Positions 60,346-64,000 of a DNA stretch of 64,000 bases are shown here, piece by piece. Location of the stretch: NCBI RefSeq assembly GCF_038397755.1, contig NZ_CP151637.1, forward strand, positions 310,001 through 374,000. Reading direction: 5' to 3'. The stretch comes from Microbacterium sp. LWH7-1.2 (lineage in GTDB: Bacteria > Actinomycetota > Actinomycetes > Actinomycetales > Microbacteriaceae). Position numbers and translations under genes: made by a program. The notes under the pieces were generated by a model that was not told where the DNA came from, did not search any database, and worked only from the letters and a program-made list of their open reading frames with translations. Position 1 is the first letter of the stretch; each line of letters starts with the position of its first letter.

Positions 60346-60482
60346 GCAGCACAACGCACCGCCGACGCTGGCGCGTCACGCACGATGACCTGTTCATCGG
60401 CACCTGCTTCGTGACGGTCCTGGCCGTCTATGCCGGGGTCGCCGCACTCGTCGCCCACCTCACGGGGGTGAGCCCGTGGTGA
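60342..60482 (+). CDS. 46-residue single-helix membrane protein
   Basis: GTG 60342 overlapping the previous stop. Begins MSSTTHRRRWRVTHDDL followed by one hydrophobic helix FIGTCFVTVLAVYAGVAALVAHL (about 18-40) and a short tail. The positive N-terminus suggests an N-in membrane topology. Overlaps the primase start by 4 bp, so translation of the primase is probably coupled to it. Confidence 0.55.
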   Translation: MSSTTHRRRWRVTHDDLFIGTCFVTVLAVYAGVAALVAHLTGVSPW

Positions 60483-62533
60483 GGCTCGCCGCCGAGTTCG
60501 TGTCGCGCATCGACGCGGCACCCCCGATCGTCCCGCCCACTGACGCCCTCGGTGATGCCCTCGCCTGGGCGGAGCAGGGGTGGCCGGTGTTCCCACTCAA
60601 GGCGAACGACAAGATGCCGGCCATCCCGAGCGCGCACCCGAAGGGCGACTCGCAGCGCGGGAAGTGCAAGGGCGAGTGCGGTCGGCTCGGACACGGGGTA
60701 CTCGATGCCAGCCGCGATCCGAAACGCATCCGTGAGATGTTCGCCAGTCGCCCGGACGCCAACATCGGCGGGGCAACGACGGGTCGCCTGGTGGTCGACC
60801 TCGACCTGAACCACGGCGGCACGGAGGCCCAAGTGCTCCCGGAGACCCGGGTTCACGAGACCGGGCGCGGCAACGGCAACACGCACCGCATCTACCGGAC
60901 CGGCGCATCGCCGCTCGCGATGCAGGCGAAGTCGGACGGGCTCGCGAAGGGCGTCGACCTTCGGGTGGGCTCCGGCTCGTACGTGGTACTGCCGCCGAGC
61001 ACTCACCCCGAGACCGGCAACGCGTACCGGGTACTGGACGACCGGCCCGAGCACGCCCTGACCGACGACGAGGTACGTGCGATCTGGTCCGAGTACGGGA
61101 AGCCGGTGCCGGGGGAGCGGAAGACTCACGACGCGGGGTCTCCGTCGCCCTCCCGTGACACGACGAGCAGCGGAGGTCTCTTTGCCCAGTCCGAGGCGGT
61201 TCGGTTTCTCCTGGAGCCGCCGACGCGCGGCGGTGGTGAGACCAACACCGCACTGGCGAAGGTCGCCGGTTACTACGCCCGACTTTTCCGTGACAACCGC
61301 GACATGTACCAGCACCACGTCAGACAGTGGCTCGCCGACGTCGATCCCGACTACGAGGACCGAGACAAGACCGTCAACTCGGTGTGGGAGACCGAGCACG
61401 GCAAGGAGGGGGAGCGCGCGTGGGCCGTCGCGCAGAGTGTCGAGCGCAAGCTCATCGAGCATGAGGCCAAGCTCCAGTTCGGCAAAGCGATGGCCGAGCT
61501 CGACCCCGCCGCGCCGTTCGACTTCGGCACACTCGACGAGATTCTCGCTCGTCCCGAGCAGGTGCAGTTTCGGGTGGATGGGCTCGTGCTCGCTGACGGG
61601 TTCACGTCCGTGGTCGCGCAGCGCAAGACCGGCAAGACCACGTTCAACCTGAACCTCGCTGACTCGTTCCTCACTGGGCGCGACTTTCTCGGCAGGTTCC
61701 CGGTGGTGCCGGTCAGTGGCAACGTCGCGATCCTCAACTACGAGGTGAGTGGCTACCAGCTCGGGATGTGGGCCGAGAGTGTCGGTCTCGACCGGAATCG
61801 GCTGCTCCTGGTCAACCTGCGGGGGCGGCGCAACCCGCTCGTGCACGAACAGGACCGGGCCGCGCTCGCCGAACTCCTGCGGTCGCGTGATGTCGAGTCG
61901 CTGTTCATCGACCCGTTCAGTCGTGCGTTCTACGGCGAGAGCCAGCAGGACAACACGCAGGTGCAGGCGTTCCTCAACGACCTCGACGTGTTCGCCCGCT
62001 CCGAGGTCGGAGCCCGCGACGTGATCCTCAACGTCCATGCCGGATGGAACGGGGGCCGCTCGCGCGGTGCCTCGGCGCTGGAGGACCACCCGGACTCGAT
62101 CATCCTGCTTCGCAAGGACGGCGACGAGGACGACGAGAGCGGCCTGCGGTTCATGAAAGCGCTCGGGCGCGACGTGGATGTGAAGGAAGACCAGCTGCAC
62201 TTCGATCCGGACAGTCACCGGCTCAGCCTCACCGGCCTCGGGTCGATGGCCAAGCGCAAACAGGACCAGAAGTCGGCGGACCTCGAACCCAAGATCGCGC
62301 GCATCGTCACGGCGGAGCCTGGTATCAACACCCAGGGCGTGACCGACGCCCTGCGCCGGGCGGAGGCGAGATTCCAGAAGGGCGACGAGACCAAGACCCT
62401 CAAGGCCATGTTCGAGGGCGGGCGAATCGGCTTCGCGAAGGGCAGGAACAACGCCTCGCGCTGGTTTCCAGCAGGGCACTCCGACGCCGAGACCAAGACC
62501 CCCCTCGCGGGCATCGACGGGGAGACCTACTGA
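60479..62533 (+). CDS. Bifunctional primase-polymerase/AAA replication protein
   Basis: 684 residues from GTG 60479 (GTGA overlap; GTG 60476 adds one residue). Seen: a Prim-Pol (AEP-like) domain with GWPVFPLKANDKMP (about 34-47), NIGGATTGRLVVDLDLNHGG (metal Asp pair, about 95-114), and LRVGSGSYVVLPPSTHP (about 160); then a RecA/RepA-like ATPase with Walker A VAQRKTGKTTFNL (about 378-390) and Walker B ESLFIDPFSRAFYG (about 474); and a C-terminal winged-helix-like segment (about 600-660). This is the layout of replication proteins of integrative plasmids and phages. The P-loop lacks the first Gly of GxxxxGKT. Confidence 0.88.
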   Translation: MRLAAEFVSRIDAAPPIVPPTDALGDALAWAEQGWPVFPLKANDKMPAIPSAHPKGDSQRGKCKGECGRLGHGVLDASRDPKRIREMFASRPDANIGGATTGRLVVDLDLNHGGTEAQVLPETRVHETGRGNGNTHRIYRTGASPLAMQAKSDGLAKGVDLRVGSGSYVVLPPSTHPETGNAYRVLDDRPEHALTDDEVRAIWSEYGKPVPGERKTHDAGSPSPSRDTTSSGGLFAQSEAVRFLLEPPTRGGGETNTALAKVAGYYARLFRDNRDMYQHHVRQWLADVDPDYEDRDKTVNSVWETEHGKEGERAWAVAQSVERKLIEHEAKLQFGKAMAELDPAAPFDFGTLDEILARPEQVQFRVDGLVLADGFTSVVAQRKTGKTTFNLNLADSFLTGRDFLGRFPVVPVSGNVAILNYEVSGYQLGMWAESVGLDRNRLLLVNLRGRRNPLVHEQDRAALAELLRSRDVESLFIDPFSRAFYGESQQDNTQVQAFLNDLDVFARSEVGARDVILNVHAGWNGGRSRGASALEDHPDSIILLRKDGDEDDESGLRFMKALGRDVDVKEDQLHFDPDSHRLSLTGLGSMAKRKQDQKSADLEPKIARIVTAEPGINTQGVTDALRRAEARFQKGDETKTLKAMFEGGRIGFAKGRNNASRWFPAGHSDAETKTPLAGIDGETY

Positions 62534-62691
62534 TGCAGTCTCCCCGGAATCTCCCCGAGGCGGTCTCCCCAGAACCTCCCCACGGCGAGAGCCCCGTCGT
62601 GACGGGGTCTCCCCGAATCTCCCCGAGTCTCCCCGCCGGCCTCCCCCACCAGTCTCCCCGCCCCCCTTTATGGGGCGGGGAGGCGGGGAGA
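62518..62691. repeat. Phased TCTCCCC(G) repeat array with palindrome (candidate replication origin)
   Basis: Seven direct TCTCCCC units start at 62539, 62550, 62564, 62608, 62618, 62628 and 62653 (all but the third end in G); neighbouring copies are 10-14 bp apart, about one helical turn. Inverted CGGGGAGA copies lie at 62518 and 62684. The last direct and inverted copies form arms TCTCCCCGCC/GGCGGGGAGA (62653-62662, 62682-62691) around CTTTAT. Its position at the 3' end of the replication gene and the phasing are typical of iterons. Confidence 0.6.
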
Positions 62692-62790
62692 TTCCGGGGG
62701 CACCCGGGAGAGGGGCCCGCCGAAGACCTCAAACCCAACACCTTCTCCGAATCTCTCGCGCGCGAGTGGAGCGAACAGCAGGAGTACGAC

Positions 62791-63138
62791 ATGACAAGTG
62801 ACAGCCCGATTCCCGAAGACCTGCCGGAGTGGCTGCTTCCGCATGCGATGGAGGTGGCCGACTGGCACCCGGTGGCAACTGCTCGGGTGTGCTGGGTCGG
62901 CGAGTGTGACCGCGACGCACACCTCCACGGGCTCTGCAAGGCCCACCACGCGCGTGCTCGCCGTCAGTGGAACCCGGCTCCGTCCGACCGTCGGCGACGG
63001 TGGCAACCCATGCCGGAATCACCGTCCGCACTCGAAACCGTCCACGGAACGTCGGAGGGCGTCATCCCCCCTCGGACCAGTGAACGGGTCTCCGAGTTCG
63101 GGGGAGAGGCGTCCGTGACCGGGGAGACGGCACCATGA
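62791..63138 (+). CDS. Small zinc-finger-like element protein
   Basis: 115 residues from ATG 62791, with AGGAG 7 bases upstream; the frame is open back to ATG 62533 across the repeat array, but that stretch would encode only Pro/Ser-rich repeats. Seen: EWLLPHAMEVADWHPVA then CWVGECDRDAHLHGLCKAHHARARRQW (about 32-57), a Cys/His cluster like the short zinc motifs of phage HNH-type or recruiting proteins, without the HNH core. Function unknown. Confidence 0.65.
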   Translation: MTSDSPIPEDLPEWLLPHAMEVADWHPVATARVCWVGECDRDAHLHGLCKAHHARARRQWNPAPSDRRRRWQPMPESPSALETVHGTSEGVIPPRTSERVSEFGGEASVTGETAP

Positions 63139-63221
63139 GCCCGCATCGCCCTCGGGAGCGCTCGCCGCCTGCCGATCCCGCTCCCGCCTCAATCAACCCG
63201 ACCAAAGGAACATCAACATGA
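63135..63221 (+). CDS. 28-residue Pro-rich coupling peptide (tentative)
   Basis: ATG 63135 overlaps the preceding TGA (ATGA) and its own TGA overlaps the next ATG at 63218 in the same way. Encodes MSPHRPRERSPPADPAPAS followed by nine residues. No motif. Supported only by the double 4-bp overlap; it may act just to couple translation. Confidence 0.35.
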   Translation: MSPHRPRERSPPADPAPASINPTKGTST

Positions 63222-63595
63222 CCACCACCAACGACGTCATCCTCGCCCAGTTCGCGGACCCGGCGGAGCGCGCCGAAGCGGAAGCAGCGATCCGTGAGAA
63301 CGAGGCTCGCCTGGCCGCCGACGAAGGAGCCCAGGACGAGCACGAGAGCGCGGAGCGTGCCCACCGGCTTACCTGGAAGGCGTACAAGGAGGCTCGGGGA
63401 CTAGTGATGTCAGCCCTCGTCAACCAACCGGGCTCGGTCTCAAATGAATACGGCCGCCTGGGCGGTCTCACCGACCGTGAATACCAGGTCGTGCGGGACC
63501 GCCGGATCGAGCAGGCCCAGGTCCGATGGGCCGATTTTCAGTCCGCCGAACGCTGGCTCGCGGCACACCAGGACCTCGGGTTCCGCCAGCCCTGA
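63218..63595 (+). CDS. Unknown charged helical protein
   Basis: 125 residues, ATG 63218, with AAAGGAA upstream. Seen: ERAEAEAAIRENEARLAADE...DEHESAERAHRLTWKAYKEARG (about 17-60), strongly helical and charged, probably coiled coil, then YGRLGGLTDREYQVVRDRRIEQAQVRWADFQSAERWLAAH. Soluble, no Cys. No family recognised. Confidence 0.7.
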   Translation: MTTTNDVILAQFADPAERAEAEAAIRENEARLAADEGAQDEHESAERAHRLTWKAYKEARGLVMSALVNQPGSVSNEYGRLGGLTDREYQVVRDRRIEQAQVRWADFQSAERWLAAHQDLGFRQP

Positions 63596-63606
63596 CGCTC
63601 AACCCC

Positions 63607-63633
63607 GCCGGGGGCGTGACGAGCGCCCCCGGC
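63607..63633 (+). terminator. 10-bp G/C hairpin between two element genes
   Basis: Arms GCCGGGGGCG and CGCCCCCGGC with loop TGACGAG, 12 bases past the previous stop, 23 before the next start; no T-tract follows. May be a terminator or an mRNA-end stabiliser. Confidence 0.6.
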
Positions 63634-63655
63634 ACCAAACCCGAAGGGAGACACC

Positions 63656-64000
63656 ATGAGCACTCCGAACTACCCGCCGCCAGAGCATGACTGCGCACAT
63701 GGGCGCGACGCCTGGACGCTCTGCGAAGACTGCCTCGCCCTCATCCTCAATCGCAACGCGGTGCTCGGGCGATTCGACCTGATCGGCCTGGCCGCTGGGC
63801 TCGCTCTGGACATCGATGAGGACGAGCAAGTCACCGTGTACATGCTCAACGCCGAAACCGCCGTGTACGGCGACGGGGGCATGTCGGACGCCTGGGTGAC
63901 CCACGGTGACCAGTACACCGGGAAGCCTGACGTGGTGCTCGCTGAGCCGACCGCACCGGTCAACATCGCGACGCAGGAAGTAGCCGAGTTCTGCGCTGTG
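63656..64000 (+). CDS. Unknown protein with N-terminal Cys/His motif (3' end outside window)
   Basis: 115 codons from ATG 63656 (GAAGGGAG upstream), open to the window end. Seen: an N-terminal HDCAHGRDAWTLCEDCLAL (about 11-29), which could be a small zinc site (C...H...C..C), followed by a soluble alpha/beta stretch (GRFDLIGLAAGLALDIDEDEQVTVYMLN). No family recognised. Confidence 0.65.
   Translation, partial: MSTPNYPPPEHDCAHGRDAWTLCEDCLALILNRNAVLGRFDLIGLAAGLALDIDEDEQVTVYMLNAETAVYGDGGMSDAWVTHGDQYTGKPDVVLAEPTAPVNIATQEVAEFCAV

Larger units (their letters stand above)
54005..64000. mobile_element. Left part of an integrative element (satellite phage or integrative plasmid)
   Basis: Begins where tadC loses homology and runs past the window end. 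Contents: HTH and unknown plus-strand genes, a minus-strand block of small unknown genes with a ShosTA-like defence pair, and a plus-strand replication module (two tiny genes, primase-polymerase/AAA protein, phased repeats, zinc-finger and unknown proteins). Compared with the host part, third-position G/C bias is weaker and the host's very frequent GGATGCCG/CGGCATCC motif is almost absent. No integrase, portal, capsid or tail gene is visible. The exact attachment core cannot be defined without the other end. Confidence 0.78.

Noticed and set aside
60428..62479. 683-codon open frame on the minus strand
   Set aside because: Mirror of the primase-polymerase/AAA gene, which has recognisable motifs in order.
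62537..62691. CRISPR array
   Set aside because: The TCTCCCC units are only 8 bp with 2-36 bp between them and no spacers of uniform length; iteron-like repeats fit better. No CRISPR array or cas gene is seen anywhere in the window.

Overview
The window looks like a chromosome segment of a high-GC Gram-positive actinobacterium of the Microbacteriaceae, most like Microbacterium. The evidence is strong G/C third-position bias, many GTG starts, 1-8 bp gene overlaps, the actinobacterial recombination motor-nuclease pair AdnAB, a C50-carotenoid cluster of the idi-crtE-crtB-crtI-crtYe-crtYf-crtEb type, and DUF3039 and UPF0182 family proteins. The assignment rests on gene content and sequence style, not on a 16S gene.

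Positions 1-16,880: a block syntenic with the Mycobacterium tuberculosis Rv3193c-Rv3202c region. It holds adnA (cut by the window start), adnB, a phosphotransferase, nudC, uvrD2, a ThiF/TOMM-like protein, a DUF2342 zinc-metalloprotease-like protein, a PDZ/Lon-type protease and a UPF0182 membrane protein, closed by a strong hairpin terminator. Positions 16,887-23,050: a tightly overlapping seven-gene carotenoid operon on the minus strand, with a divergent MarR regulator and a perfect palindrome between them. Then come an initiator tRNA(fMet), a nitrilase-family amidohydrolase, an aminotransferase and an HtrA-like protease. Positions 27,631-39,670: envelope-polymer genes (three CDP-glycerol glycerophosphotransferase-like proteins, a GT2 glycosyltransferase, a LicC-like nucleotidyltransferase), a maltokinase-like gene, and an ABC exporter whose ATPase carries an odd repetitive extension. 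Positions 39,719-50,775: housekeeping genes (DUF3039, pncB, murI, rph, rdgB), a CocE-type hydrolase, a zinc CDF exporter, the divergent NHEJ pair ligD/ku, a DedA protein and tRNA-Leu(TAG).

Positions 51,154-54,025: the start of a Tad pilus locus (tadA, tadB, tadC). tadC reads normally as far as its conserved RKEIYMLVP segment and then changes abruptly. From about 54,005 to the end of the window the sequence looks foreign: looser base composition, no housekeeping genes, and strings of small unknown genes. I read this as one end of an integrative element (satellite phage or integrative plasmid) inserted in tadC. It carries a primase-polymerase/AAA replication protein, an adjoining array of phased TCTCCCC repeats (candidate origin), a nested set of RNA stems just upstream of the replication operon, and a DprA-like plus phosphoribosyltransferase pair with the architecture of the ShosTA anti-phage toxin-antitoxin system. 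No integrase and no capsid genes are visible in the window; the other end of the element lies outside.

The parts most worth a second look are the ShosTA-like pair with its divergent two-TM neighbour, the structured RNA at 60083-60186, the tadC insertion, the origin-like repeats, and the palindromic operator of the carotenoid operon.
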